From Anisus vortex (lineage: Eukaryota; Mollusca; Gastropoda; Planorbidae), in contig OX421508.1 in NCBI GenBank assembly GCA_949126835.1, forward strand, positions 13,718,272 to 13,782,271: DNA of 64,000 bases, given 5' to 3'. A program made the translations under genes and the position numbers. Under the pieces are notes generated by a model that was not told the origin of the DNA, did no database searches, and saw nothing but the letters and a program-made list of their open reading frames with translations. Each line of letters starts with the position of its first letter. The stretch's first letter is position 1. Positions 34,404-46,090 of this stretch are shown piece after piece.

Positions 34404-34635
34404 GAGTTGAACTTGCATTTACAATGACGGAATCGAAAAACACTTGAAGTGTTGGACTACAGGAATGGATATGCATTGAAACTGGACATATCTTGCCGTC
34501 AAATCAATTTATAAACATTTAACTCTTTCCCTAATTTAAGGCAAATTAAGATAGATGAGTTAAGGAGGAGAGACAAAATAGTGACGTAGGGACGGGTAGG
34601 GAGCAAAGGGGTAGCGTATAAAAAGATGGCGGGCA

Positions 34636-35303
34636 ACATTTTGCATCGGGAGAATAGTGCTCGGTTTGGGGTGGGGGCAACATTTTGCATCGGGAGAATA
34701 GTGCACGCTTTGGGGTGGGGGCAACATTTTGCATCGGGAGAATAGTGCACGGTTTGGGGGTGGGGCAACATTTTGCATCGGGAGAATAGTGCACGGTTTG
34801 GGGTGGTGGCAAAATTTTGCATCGGGAGAATTGTGCACGGTTTGGGGGGGGGGGCAACATTTTGCATCGGGAGAATAGTGTACGGTTGTGGTGGGGGCAA
34901 CCTTTTGCATCGGGAGAATAGTGCACGGTTCGGGGTGGGGGCAACATTTTGTATCGGGAGAATAGTGCACGATTTGGGGGGGGGTCAAAATTGTGCATCG
35001 GGAGAATAGTGCACGGTGGGGGGGGGGGGCAACATTTTGCATCGGTAGAATAGTGCACGGTTTGGGGGGGGGGGGCAACATTTTGCATCGGTAGAATAGT
35101 GCACGGTTTGGGGTGGGGGCAACATTTTGCATCGGGAGAATAGTGCACGGTTTGGGGTGGGGGCAACATTTTGCATCGGGAGAATAGTGCACGGTTTGGG
35201 GTGGCGGCAACATTTTGCATCGGGAGAATAGTGCACGGTTTGGGGTGGGGGCAACATTTTGCATCGGGAGAATAGTGCACGGTTTGGGGTGGGGGCAATA
35301 ATA
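34636..35303. repeat. 44-bp minisatellite with variable G runs
   Basis: About 15 copies containing AACATTTTGCATCGGGAGAA and TAGTGCACGG followed by G-rich TTTGGGGTGGGGGC. The G run varies in length between copies, as expected for slippage. Confidence 0.95.
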
Positions 35304-36099
35304 AATCAGACATTTTCTGCACGTGCATGATTTCACCCTAAATAATTTGAAAACTAATTTTTTTAAGTATCAAAAATTGAAACGTAAACAGATCATTGAT
35401 CTTATTATAACTTAAATTTCGAAAAAAAAATTTTTTTTATCGTAAACCAACAAATTTTTTGTAAATTATTTTCTTTTAAATTTTTAGTTTTGGGGACAAA
35501 AAAAAGGACCGGTGAGGGGGGGGGGGAGGTGTACATGGGTGAAGTTGAAAAAAAAATAAGGGGGAGGGGGAAGGAAAAATTGGTCACCGAGACCATTTTT
35601 TATTATAACTTGGCTTGTCTGGGCTTTTTTTTAGGAGCTTTACTTGGCTTTTCTGAAATTTTAGTGCGGTATCACTGATTGCGTCGTCATTAGGGTGGAA
35701 TTAGACCAGTCGTAATATATTAGTGGAAATCTCAGTTATACTGAGATCAAACTATAAATAACTCATAGCTATTAATAGAGTTAGTCTACATCTTGACTAC
35801 TGACTACTAAATTTAAATGTCGATATAAGTTGAAATGAAATTGTGTATTGGCTATAATTGGATTTAAAAAAAAAGATAGAAATAACAAACAGGTTACTTT
35901 GTTATTAAATATATAACATTATAACGCTTTAATGATTTTCTCTATAACGCTACATTTCTTTTGTCTTGGTCTTGCTACCACACTAAATAAATTGTCTTGT
36001 AAAAATAATATAGTTGAGCAGTTTGACTTCCAGGCTGTTGGCACGCTGAATGATTTAGAAATTCTAGTTTGGCACACTGTTATCAAAAATGTAGGGACC

Positions 36100-36345
36100 C
36101 ACAGTAATAATAATAATAATAATAATAATGAAGCTTATATAGCGCATATCCCGCAATCAGTTCTATGCGCTTAACAATTACATTTACAATTACAATTACA
36201 ATTAACGATGATAACAATAACAGACAAATATTTAAAAATGTAAGTGGGCTAGGAGTCAATAATAAACAGGTGAGTCTTGAGTCCGGTCTTGAAAATGTTA
36301 AAGTTCGAGCTTTGTCGCAGCTGGAGTGTCTATAATGTCTATATA
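36100..36345 (+). repeat. TAA-repeat-led dispersed element
   Basis: An ATA-rich microsatellite, then AAGCTTATATAGCGCATAT, TCTATGCGCTTAACAATTAC and ACAGGTGAGTCTTGAGTCC. The arrangement resembles a short retroelement common in invertebrate genomes; the family was not confirmed. Confidence 0.4.
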
Positions 36346-36359
36346 ATAACTATCTAGAT

Positions 36360-36571
36360 CAGGGGTCGGCAACCTTTTGATAATATGCCTAGTGTGCCAA
36401 AGTGGGATTTATAATTCATTCAGCGTACCAACAGCCTAAAAGTCACCCAGCTTTAGCACTCAATTTCTAATAGAAGATATTTGAATATTTCTTTTTGGAG
36501 TCTTCCGCGTGCCACTGAAAATCGTTCTTTGTGCCAATTCTGTCACTCATGCCGTAGGTTGCCGACCCCTG
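36360..36571 (-). mobile_element. Short non-autonomous hAT, reverse orientation
   Basis: A 212-bp element with ends CAGGGGTCGGCAACCTT and, reverse strand, CAGGGGTCGGCAACCTA. Flanks are ATCTAGAT (36352-36359) and ATCTAGAC (36572-36579), 7 of 8 identical. Its plus-strand left end resembles the right terminus of the 15252 element, so it is inverted. Confidence 0.85.
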
Positions 36572-36959
36572 ATCTAGACAAATAATATATTGACAGACCT
36601 AAATACATTAAACTAGCACTTGCAGGTTTTAAAAATTGAAAACAGAAAAGAAAAAACGTCGTTTCCAAAAGTAGAACACGAAATCAATTTTAACCAAGGA
36701 ACTATTTTTCTTGTATGCTTATAATAAAATAATAGACCAAACGATGTATTAATCTAACATAAAAAAACATTTTACGTAGAAAAATAGAATTTTTAAAGAA
36801 TTGTAAAGAAAAAGAGTTTTTTTTAGCAGGAATCGGCTCTAGTTGATATTACAATCTTAGATTAGCTTTATTTTTGTGTTACAAAATGTATGATACCCGA
36901 CCAAGTATGTTCTGAACAATACAGAGCAAGACGCATACAATTTATTTAATAAGCTTGAA

Positions 36960-37258
36960 TCACAAAATATATATTAAGCTAAACTTTAAAAAAAATATTT
37001 CATAAGCTACACTTACAAAATTTATTTAATAAGCTACACGCTCACAATTTATTTAATAAGCTAGACTCACACAATTTATTTAATAAGCTAGACTCACACA
37101 ATTTATTTAATAAGCTAGACTCACGAAATTTATTTAATAAGCTACACTCACACAATTTATTTAATAAGCTACACTCACACAATTTATTTAATAAGCTAGA
37201 CTTTCACAATTTATTCAATAAGCTACACTCAAAAAATTTATTTAATAAGCTACACTAA
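36960..37258. repeat. 27-bp minisatellite, ~10 copies
   Basis: Units with CAATTTATTTAATAAGCTAG and ACTCACA. Sequence 36580-36960 has nothing recognisable. Confidence 0.92.
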
Positions 37259-37424
37259 ATATTTTCAAACAGTTACGAAAGTACATATGTTTCTGTACAT
37301 TTCAAAGCTTGCGATTATTGAGAAAATGTCCCCGAGTGTTGGTAGAGTGCATGTGCCAGTCTGTGATTGAACACAAGAGTTCCCAGCAGTACATTTTATG
37401 GCAGGAGAATGTTGTATACATAAC

Positions 37425-37745
37425 AACGTGTATACTATAAACTTTAGACACATAATATTATAGAAATAACAAGGTGTTTACTATAAACTTTAGACGAAGA
37501 ATATTATAGACATAACAACGTGATTACTATAAACTTTAGACACAGAATATTTTAGACATAACAAGGTGTTTACTTTAAACTTTAGACGAAGAATATTATA
37601 GAATATTATAGACATAACAACGTGTTTACTATAAACTTTAGGCGAAGAATATTATAGATATAACAACATGTTTAATATAAACTTTAGACGAACAATATTA
37701 TAGATATAACAACGTGTTTACTATAAACCTTAGACGAAGTACCTG
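37425..37745. repeat. ~46-bp minisatellite, ~7 copies
   Basis: Units with ACTATAAACTTTAGACGAAG and ATAACAACGTG. Confidence 0.88.
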
Positions 37746-37933
37746 GGTAATAAAATATAAAGCAATATGGAGACACACTATTTTGTTGTATAGTATATAT
37801 TATGATATAAATAATAAACAGTTATAAAAGCGACAGAAATTACATTTCTTTATAACATGTAGGCTACAACTATATGTCAGACTTCTAAATGACAAACGGA
37901 AGTTGGCACAGCACAAAGTTTTTATCCAAACCT

Positions 37934-38710
37934 TTCAACTCAATGTTTCTTCCTTTCAACTCAATGTTTCTTCCTTTCAGCTCAATGTTTCTTCCTTTCA
38001 ACTCAATGTTTCTTCCTTTCATCTCAATGTTTCTTCCTTTCAACTCAATGTTTCTTCCTTTCAACTCAATGTTTCTTCCTTTCAACTCAATATTTCTTCC
38101 TTTCAACTCAATGTTTCTTCCGTTCAACTCAATGTTTCTTCCTTTCAACTCAATGTTTCTTCCTTTCAACTCAATGTTTCTTCCTTACAGCTCAATATTT
38201 CTTCCGTTCAACTCAATGTTTCGTCCTTTCAGCTCAATGTTTCTTTCTTTCAACTCAATATTTCTTCCTTACAGCTCAATATTTCTTCCTTTCAGCTCAA
38301 TGTTTCTTCCTTTCAACTCAATGTTTCTTCCTTTCAACTCAATGTTTCTTCCTTTCAACTCAATATTTCTTCCGTTCAACTCAATGTTTCTTTCTTACAG
38401 CTCAATATTTCTTTCTTTCAACTCAATGTTTCTTCCTTTCAGCTCAATGTTTCTTCCTTTCAACTCAATATTTCTTCCGTTTAACTCAATGTTTCTTCCT
38501 TACAGCTCAATATTTCTTCCTTTCAACTCAATGTTTCTTCCTTTCAACTCAATGTTTCTTCCTTTCAACTCAATGTTTCTTCCTTTTAACTCAATATTTC
38601 TTCCGTTCAACTCAACGTTTCTTCCTTTCAGCTCAATGTTTCCTTTCATGTCAATGTTTCTTCCTTTCAGCTCAATGTTTCTTCCTTTCAGCTCAATGTT
38701 TCTTTCCTGC
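37934..38710. repeat. 21-bp minisatellite, ~37 copies
   Basis: Unit CTTTCAACTCAATGTTTCTT plus C. The plus strand gives 275- and 193-codon frames (FNSMFLP and SSFQLNV repeats), the minus strand RNIELKG repeats. No dibasic cleavage sites, signal peptide or conserved frame support a protein. Confidence 0.95.
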
Positions 38711-38749
38711 AACTGAGTCGTCTCAGGCAGTTCAGAAAATTTCAAGGGG

Positions 38750-39370
38750 AGTTCAGCTCACCGCAAGTAACAAAAAGAAGAATGATATTTAAATTACATA
38801 GTGGAGTTAAGGGACTTGGAGTTAAAAACATACTCACAGGCCATTAGATTTATGTTGACAGATTTTTCTCCATTTTTCTCACGTTAAAAAACAACAACAA
38901 CCAGATTCCAGCCAAACGATTTAACATTTTGGCCCCTCTTTTCATGTTCTTTTTTTTCTAGAGGGATGGAGGTGTAAGAGTATTTTTTTGTTTTTTTTGT
39001 TGTTTTTTTTAACTTGATACAAATCGCGTCGTGTCAGATGTCAAGGACAGATCGTGGCCAGGGATTTTTATTTTCACGTCAACTCTGAAGAAACCGATGG
39101 CTCTTTGAAAAAAACGTTGACCCCGTTTTCGACGTCATGACCATTTGGTCGTATGTAAAAGGTCTAGGAAACGTAAGTGCTTGATGATTTGATTTAGTAC
39201 GGGTTTTGTTTGTTTTGTATTTGGTCGTTTTTATGTTTTAGTTTTATGCTGTCTTTTGAATTCGATTGTTTTTATGTTTCGTTTATGTCACAGTCTTAAG
39301 AATATAGACTAAAGTTAGGGTACTATGACTATGTTTTACGTGCTGGAGGACCGTATTATCTATAAGACAC
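38750..39370. other. No recognisable feature
   Basis: AT-rich with homopolymer T runs; no supported gene. Confidence 0.5.
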
Positions 39371-39377
39371 AATTTTA

Positions 39378-39853
39378 AATTTGCCAGACGTCCGGCTAAA
39401 GGAGGACATGTCCTCCTTTTAGACTATTGTCCTCCATCCGGCAGGCAAAGATAAAAACCTTTAAAATGTCAGGCTTTTGTAATATTTTATGTTTTGTATG
39501 CGTACAGTATTAAACATAGTAATAACTTCTTAAGAATATTAAACATAATAAAGTGATCATTTGTACAAGAAAACAATGATCCGTTTTCTTAAAGACCCCA
39601 TATGAGCTGTAAAATTTATTTTTCAAATTTGCTCAAAAGCAAGCTGCCTTTTAGCCTACTGTGAATTTATAAGTTATTTAAAAAACAACTGTTTCTTGTT
39701 CAGTTTACCAATACGCATATATTGGCAGCTCTTGTAATAAAATTTTAGGACTACTGATTACGCGAAACTATTTAATTGAAGCACAATGTCCTTCTTTGTC
39801 CTCCTTTTTGTCTCTGGATGTCCTCCTTTTCACACCCATGTGTCTGGCAATCC
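39378..39853. mobile_element. Candidate terminal-inverted-repeat element
   Basis: TTGCCAGAC at the left and GTCTGGCAA at the right bound ~470 bp. Both ends also carry AAAGGAGGACAT-type sequence in inverted orientation. Possible flanking CACAAT direct repeats. No transposase seen; superfamily unknown. Confidence 0.5.
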
Positions 39854-39989
39854 TAGGCACAATACCAATGCGACTAGGTCTTCGAATCTTTTTAGGGCCT
39901 AACAAAGTCAGAAATTAAATATGGAAAACATTAACAGATTAGAATCCTTTTTCTTCGTCTCGTCCATTACTTAATATTTTTTCAATGGA

Positions 39990-40430
39990 AGAGTTTAGTC
40001 ATGAAGGCAAACTGTTAGGTCGTTTCCATGTCTGATTCCAGACAGTTTTGTGTTGGTGGAGTCATTCTGTGGCCGGTACCTGTTTCATTCCTTTTTTCAT
40101 ATGCCCTGGTATCCATTGTACTACTGTTTCCATTGCGTTTTAGCTTAGTGCCATGGAGAGCTGTTCTGAGTGGATTAATTGTGTGTTCTTTTGGGTCTGG
40201 AGAAACTGTATAATTGTTTTAGCGTCTGTGACTATACTAGCGACTATGTTGCTGCTTGGTGTGATGTTTGAGTTAAACTATTGCTTCTAGAGATTTTTTT
40301 GTGGACTCAATGTTTCAACTTTTTTTCTCATTTGGTTTCTGTTTCGCCACTCGATGTGGATTCCACCAACTCCATTTTCATGTTTGTTTTGTGATCATTC
40401 TCATACCAATAGACCGGGATAGAGCTCATC
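39990..40430 (-). pseudogene. Decayed LINE RNase H fragment
   Basis: On the minus strand broken frames read GVGGIHIEWRNRNQ, then IVTDAKTIIQFLQ, then VVQWIPGHMKK. They align in order with GGAGIFIEWPNGE, IFTDAKTVLQSL and VLQWIPGHIQN of the LINE at 51169-53966. Many stops are present. Confidence 0.6.
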
Positions 40431-40448
40431 TATGTATTTGTTGATGCA

Positions 40449-40945
40449 CAGGTTGTCTGTATCAAGTTTGACAGGTTGTCTGTATCAAGTTTGACAGGTT
40501 GTTTGTATCAAGTTTGACCGGTTATCTGTATAAAGTTTGACAGGTTTTCAGTATCAAGTTTGACAGGTTATCTTTATCAAGTTTGACAGGTTGTCTGTAT
40601 AAAGTTTGACTGGTTGTCTGTATCAAGTTTGACAGGTTGTCTTTTTCAAGTTTGACAGGTTGTTTGTATCAAGTTTGACAGGTTGTCTGAATCAAGTTTG
40701 ACAGGTTGTCTGTATCAAGTTTGACAGGTTGTTTGCATCAAGTTTGACCGGTTATCTGTATAAAGTTTGACAGGTTTTCTGTATCAAGTTTGACAGGTTA
40801 TCTTTATCAAGTTTGACAGGTTGTCTGTATCAATTTTGACAGATTGTCTGTATTAAGTTTGACAGGTTGTCTGTGTCAAGTTTGACAGGTTGTCTGTGTA
40901 TCAAGTTTGACAGGTTGTCTGTGTCTCAAGTTTAACAGGTTGTGT
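40449..40945. repeat. 23-bp minisatellite, ~21 copies
   Basis: Units of GGTTGTCTGTATCAAGTTTG plus ACA. A ~254-bp segment inside it appears duplicated (the TTTGACCGGTTATCTGTATA motif near 40514 and 40745). Confidence 0.93.
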
Positions 40946-40949
40946 TTAT

Positions 40950-41537
40950 TGTTACGATAATGTCATTATATCTAGATATTATATGATCTGACTATTGTTA
41001 CGATGATGTCATTATAACTCGACAATTGACACTGGAACACAAAACGACAAATAGCGATAACTAGAAGAGGGTGTGACAGGCATCAGACAAGATACATCAC
41101 GGTGCTTTTGATGTTTACTAAGAAGACGTAAATGTTATTGATTCATGTCCTTCGATTTGTTACTTCTCTTTGTGTCATTGCGTGCTAAATTATTCCCACT
41201 ATATCGCTAACAAAACTTATAGATTCATCTACAGGAAAGATGAAATCAAACGTTAATATTTTTTATTTTTCATTAAAAGTTGCCATCTAATATAAACATC
41301 CAATCACTATTTTGTTCTAATATTAGCAAATAATTTCTGTAAAAATTGAATACAGAGAAAAAATGTATATATATTGTTTTACTTAAAATTACTGTAGGCC
41401 TACAGCTTTTTAAATATCTAAGTTTGGTATTATTGATCTGAAAGAAAGATAGAAATGTTTTTTAAAATATCCCCTAAAACCTACGAATCAAACATCTTGC
41501 CAAGAACCGCGTACATATAAATATCATCAGTGATCTA
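40950..41537. other. No recognisable feature
   Basis: AT-rich, no supported gene. Confidence 0.5.
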
Positions 41538-41693
41538 TCAATATAGCCTATATAATTACCGTGAGTTTATATATATATATATATTTCTTTCGTTGTCCTC
41601 TATAGACGCCTATGCCGTTTGACCGATCAGCACAAAAGTTAAATGTATAAATTGGAAACGTTCTCCAAAAGAAAATTTTATTATATCACTAAT
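41538..41693 (+). mobile_element. Non-autonomous Helitron, short copy 2
   Basis: Begins A then TCAATATAGCCTATATAATT, shares TTTGACCGATCAGCACAAAA and AAATTGGAAACGTTCTCC with copies 1 and 3, and may end at CACTAAT (41687-41693). The 3' hairpin is absent, so it is internally deleted or truncated. Confidence 0.55.
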
Positions 41694-41927
41694 AATCATT
41701 GATGATGATTTCTTAGATAAAAAAAAATCCAACAATGCAAATACACAAAACCGTATACAACAAATGGCCATTCCCTTTCATTTACTATGTTGAACGCGAA
41801 TATCTTATAGGGTTTTCCCCAATTCACGTTGTATTCTGTTCATTATTAACGCAACGAAACCTCCTTTTTTTTAAATGGTACGCAATTCTGCTTAGAGAGT
41901 TTGTAGGTTGTATAAAAAATAATACAG

Positions 41928-42630
41928 TAAGACCGAAGTAATGGTAATCTCTAAGAAAAGACAACCTCCAAGATGCTCTTTATCCAGTGAAGTTGAAAAC
42001 ATCAAGCAAATCAATTCTTTCCAGTATCTAGGCTATACAATAACACAGGAAGGCAAATGCAACAAAGAAATAAAGAGAAGAATCGCAATAGCTAAAAACA
42101 GCTTCATGAGCTTAAGCAGTATCATGAAAAACAGGAATATCAGAATATGTACCAAAATGCGCATACTGAAGGGGTATGTTTGGTCTGTTCTTCTATATGG
42201 ATGTGAATGTTGGACTATTGATAATGAAACAAGGAAAAGATTGGAGGCAGTAGAAATGTGGTTTCTAAGAAGGATGATGAGAATATCATGGACTGAAAAG
42301 AAATCTAATGCAGAGGTGTTGAAAACAGCATGTACCTCAAGAGAACTCATTAACACCATTAGGAATAGACAGATGAAATTTCTAGGACACATCTATAGGA
42401 AAAATGGTATAGAAAGACTGGCTTTGTGTGGGAAAATATCTGGTAAGAGAGACAGAGGAAGACAAAGGCTAACATATGTAGAAAGCCTGAACGAATGGGC
42501 CACGAACAACAACATAAGTAATAATAACTTTCTGCAAAAAGCTAACAACAGGAAAGAATGGAGAGTCATGACCGCCGATGTCTGTTCCAGACCTGGGACA
42601 TAAAGAAGAAGAATAAAAAATAAAAACAAC
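41928..42630 (+). mobile_element. LINE 3' end, 5'-truncated, with GAA-rich tail
   Basis: Coding picks up at KTEVMVISKK and continues to a stop at 42601-42603, then AAGAAGAAGAATAAAAAATA, the expected 3' tail. Truncation at the 5' side is normal for LINE insertion. The reading frame is unbroken. Confidence 0.88.
41941..42603 (+). CDS. LINE reverse transcriptase C-terminal part
   Basis: A 220-codon frame with FQYLGYTITQEGKCNKEI, then IKRRIAIAKNSF, WSVLLYGCECWTI, RLEAVEMWFLRRMMRISWT and RQMKFLGHIYRKNGIERL, followed by GKRDRGRQRLTYVESL. This is the thumb and post-RT region of an endonuclease-type LINE, compatible with the element at 1-2130. It lacks the endonuclease and the YADD active site, so it cannot act alone. 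Confidence 0.88.
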   Translation: MVISKKRQPPRCSLSSEVENIKQINSFQYLGYTITQEGKCNKEIKRRIAIAKNSFMSLSSIMKNRNIRICTKMRILKGYVWSVLLYGCECWTIDNETRKRLEAVEMWFLRRMMRISWTEKKSNAEVLKTACTSRELINTIRNRQMKFLGHIYRKNGIERLALCGKISGKRDRGRQRLTYVESLNEWATNNNISNNNFLQKANNRKEWRVMTADVCSRPGT

Positions 42631-42699
42631 TAGCGTATGACGTAATTGTCTATCAAATCGTCCGGCTTCGAATCGTCTGTTGTTTTTTTTTTTTTACTA

Positions 42700-42935
42700 T
42701 TAGATGATACGAATTATAAATGACAATCTATAAACTATAAATGAAAAGGCTTATAAAGGACACTCTATAAAGAATACGAATTATAAAAGACAACTTTAAG
42801 TGATTCGGCTTATAAAGGACACTTAATAAAGAATACGAATTATAAAGAACAATCTATAAACTATAAATGAAAAGGCTTATAATGGACACTCTATAAAGGA
42901 TAGGCATATAAAGGACATTCTATAAAGGTTACGGC
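42700..42935. repeat. Irregular TATAAA-rich tandem repeat
   Basis: Units with GGACACTCTATAAAGAATAC and AATTATAAA in imperfect alternation. Confidence 0.75.
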
Positions 42936-43329
42936 TAAACGATAACGACTAGATTAGATGTTTTTGTTATTTAACGTTGGCTTCTACATTATATCATTTT
43001 AAATTTAATTTAAAAAAACTTGTAATACAATTTTGCTCGACAGGCCTGTTCACATATATTTAGAGTAATGAAAAAAAACACACAACATTAAACGGTATTA
43101 ATCTATATTTTCACTAATTTTGCTTAACGGGATCTGGAGGATTTTCCCAATTTGCTGCGCACTTTGTTTTTGTGCCTGTAGGTAGGATGCGGCTTATCGG
43201 GTTTTACCGAATCTGACGTTTTTCAGGACTTCGTGCTAATTAATTGACGCACATAAATGACGTTTTGTTTATTATATATTTTTTATACTTCCGGTTTCTA
43301 CGTTTTCGTCTGCTGTCATTCTTTAAATT

Positions 43330-44195
43330 TCTATGCAGAAAAATCTACCGACAATAATTTTCGATACCGTTGCCACAAAGGAACAGTTTTAATAAAAGGA
43401 AAAGCACAAGAAGTTCGTGAATATTCAACATTTTATCTTATCTTATACATTACAGACGCTCCCTTCTATAAAGACGATTATTGCGTCCTACGCTCATCCA
43501 TCAAATCCATGGTCCGTGTCTAGTCTTGCATTTTTATTAATGTTTTAAATGAATGTAAGTTACTGTTTTTTTTGTTTGTTTTTTTTTGTTTGTTTTTTTT
43601 AAAGAATTATTCAGCAATCCCGAACATCCCTACTATCACCATTTCAAACACAACATTAGAAGCTATAACAGTTTCGCTTCAATGGGTGCACATATTGCAC
43701 ATTTCAGAGGCCGTAGAACAACTGTTTTTAAAGTTCATGGACAAATGTATCACACTACTTGCCATATGCATCCAGAAGATAATAATCGCCTCTTCGCTAA
43801 GCTGTTATTGATTCAACAATGGCAAATGAGTAGCAATTAAAACATCAAGCTAATAAAAATCTAAATGCAGACATCTTCCAACATTAGATTCTCTAATTAG
43901 GCAACATAATGTGTATGCTCACGCATATCTATTGCTGAGAGAAATTGAAATAGATTAAGAAAATGTTAAAAACAATCGTCTTTCCATTCCAGATGTCAAT
44001 ATGGCTTTCAGACGTGACCGAAATAATGATCGTAGACGGTACAGTGCCGCAACTGTGGATGAAATCGGAATGATCTTTAGGTCTGCAGATGGTGAACCAC
44101 CGTTTGAACGTGGTATTCGCGTTTACCCACGCAGTCCGCAACCAGAACAGCCCCTGATTAATTTAAATATTCTCAGTTGGCCCTTGACCCAATGA
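43330..44195 (+). pseudogene. Broken Helitron protein, N-terminal domain
   Basis: Several frames together give YHHFKHNIRSYNSFASMGAH, FKVHGQMYHTT, QHNVYAHAYLLLREIE, RRRYSAATVDEIGMIF and PPFERGIRVYPRSPQPEQP. These follow the order of the Helitron-like N-terminal domain that precedes Rep/helicase in autonomous Helitrons. Frameshifts and stops separate them, and Rep and helicase are missing. It could derive from an element that mobilised the short Helitrons here, but no shared ends were seen. Confidence 0.7.
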
Positions 44196-44395
44196 CAGCA
44201 CCAACGCAATAGACATTTGGTCGAAAACAATAACACATCACTGACTCAATAGACATTTTGTCCAAAACAATCACACATCACTGACTCAATAGACATTTTG
44301 TCCAAAACATCACACATCACTGACTCAATAGACATTTTGTCCAAAACAATCACACATAACTGACTCAATAGACATTTTGTCCAAAACATCACACA
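44195..44395. repeat. ~40-bp repeat, four to five copies
   Basis: Units with CACTGACTCAATAGACATTT and TGTCCAAAACAATCACACAT. Confidence 0.88.
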
Positions 44396-44677
44396 TCATG
44401 TTCAAAATCTTTTTTTTACGGAAGCCAGAGCAATAAGTAATTGATACAGACCTAATTGATATAGATGTAATTGTAATAGTGGTATAGATAATAAGACCTA
44501 CAATTTACTTCAGGATTTAGTCAAGCTCCAAATACTTCCGGGAATTCATTAAATCGTAGTATCTTCCCCTTCCCTGGGGGCAAATGGACGAGCTAGCAGT
44601 AGAATTAGCAAATATTTGATGTATCGAATTAAAGGTTTTTTTTTCCTTGTCTTTCTATATATTTATTTATCTTTTTA

Positions 44678-44725
<48 letters not shown>

Positions 44726-45796
44726 ATCGATCTATATATATCAATCTATTCATGTTTGTATCCAACTATCTATCTATCAATCTATCTATTTATCTATCTA
44801 TTTATCTATCTCGCTCTATCCTAACTTCCACTTCTATAGAAATGTATTAAGACACCTATCTATAAATCTGTTTATCTACTTATCTAACTCTTTATCAATC
44901 AATCAATCAATTAGTGTGTCTATCTATTTTACACCCTCTCTATCTAAGCAGCTATTTTTCTACCTGTGTATATATCTAGCAACCTATTTTATCAATCTAT
45001 CTATCTATGGGTGTCGACGTTGCCTTACAACAATTACAATTAATTGAGAGATAAATCTTCAGAATATTTATTTTGGCCAAACTAATGCCATTTTCTTTGT
45101 GATTGTTTTATTGATTTTACTTCATCATTACTATATAAAAACTACTCGAACAATATGCTAATATTATACAAATGATTAAAATAAAATGAATATACACATA
45201 TTTTTGCATTAAAAAAAGTTTTCTAACATTGTTAAAAACACTATCCTTATCCTTTTTTCTTGTTTTTTTAAATGCGTTAAACAAAAAAACATTTTTTAAT
45301 TATTCACCAGAAGTTGCGGGTCAAGTTGCTTGTAAAGCCCTTAGTGAAGCCCTTTCAGAAAAAGTTCAATGGTCTTAAGTCTTTATACAGTTTCTTTTCT
45401 CTGCTGTGAAGTGATCTCCTCTTGTCATTATAAACCAAACTATCATGGCATCACCAGTTCACATCTGTAAGCCTCTCTCATTTACGACCTACCGGAAGAT
45501 CGTCCAACAGGCCAGACAGACCCAACGTTGGGCCAAAGAAGATAATTGCATTGAAACAAAATGTATGATTCAAGAGACTGCCCCCCCGGGCTCTCTTTAA
45601 ACTAAACCTAAACAAAGTTAGGGTTATAGCGTTGGACTAAAACAAAAACTCTAACAAAAAACTCTAACGAAAACCCATTCACAAACTACCTCACATTCTC
45701 TGCTACACCCTCCTTACCGCACACATCCTCCGAAACACAAACTCCCTTCCTCCCATTTCCTCCCACACACTACTACCACACTTTCCTTTCACACAC
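44396..45796. other. Low-complexity and unassigned sequence
   Basis: TC repeats at about 44680-44715 and TCTA repeats at about 44760-45010. A 51-codon frame at 45445-45600 (beginning MASPVHICKPLSFTTYRKIV) may be a LINE scrap; no family is confirmed. Confidence 0.4.
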
Positions 45797-46090
45797 TCCT
45801 TTCCATCAATTTCCTTACACACTCCCTCCCACATATTTCCTACAGCACACTCCCTCCCACATATTTCTTCCCACACACCCCCTCCCACATATTTCTTCCC
45901 ACACACTCCCTCCCACATATTTCTTCCCACACACCCCCTCCCACACATTTCTTCCCACACACCCCCTCCCACATATTTCTTCCCACACACCCCCTCCCAC
46001 ACATTTCTTCCCACACACCCCCTCCCACATATTTCTTCCCACACACCCCCTCCCACATATTTCTTCCCACACACCCCCTCCCACATATTT
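45797..46090. repeat. 27-bp array leading into the 42-bp array
   Basis: About 10 copies of CCCCTCCCACATATTTCTTC plus CCACACA. It shares CTCCCACATATTTC with the neighbouring 42-bp unit, so the two arrays probably have a common origin. Confidence 0.93.

Larger units (their letters stand above)
33019..36093 (+). mobile_element. Degraded hAT copy related to the 15252 element, interrupted
   Basis: The left end CAGTGTTCGGCAACCTAA is followed by GGCACGCATGCCAGACTT, matching the 15252 element. Internal matches include GAATATATTCGTTTCTTGTC at 33330 and GAGTTGAACTTG at 34404, which continue the transposase region of that element. The right side TTTAGAAATTCTAG near 36055 followed by TTGGCACA matches its 3' end, which is decayed. 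The block 33446-34403 is an insertion (15-bp array and MULE fragment), and 34636-35303 is a minisatellite. Confidence 0.7.

Noticed and set aside
34546..35336. Three overlapping minus-strand ORFs of 133-260 codons
   Set aside because: Translations of a 44-bp minisatellite with variable G runs in all three frames.
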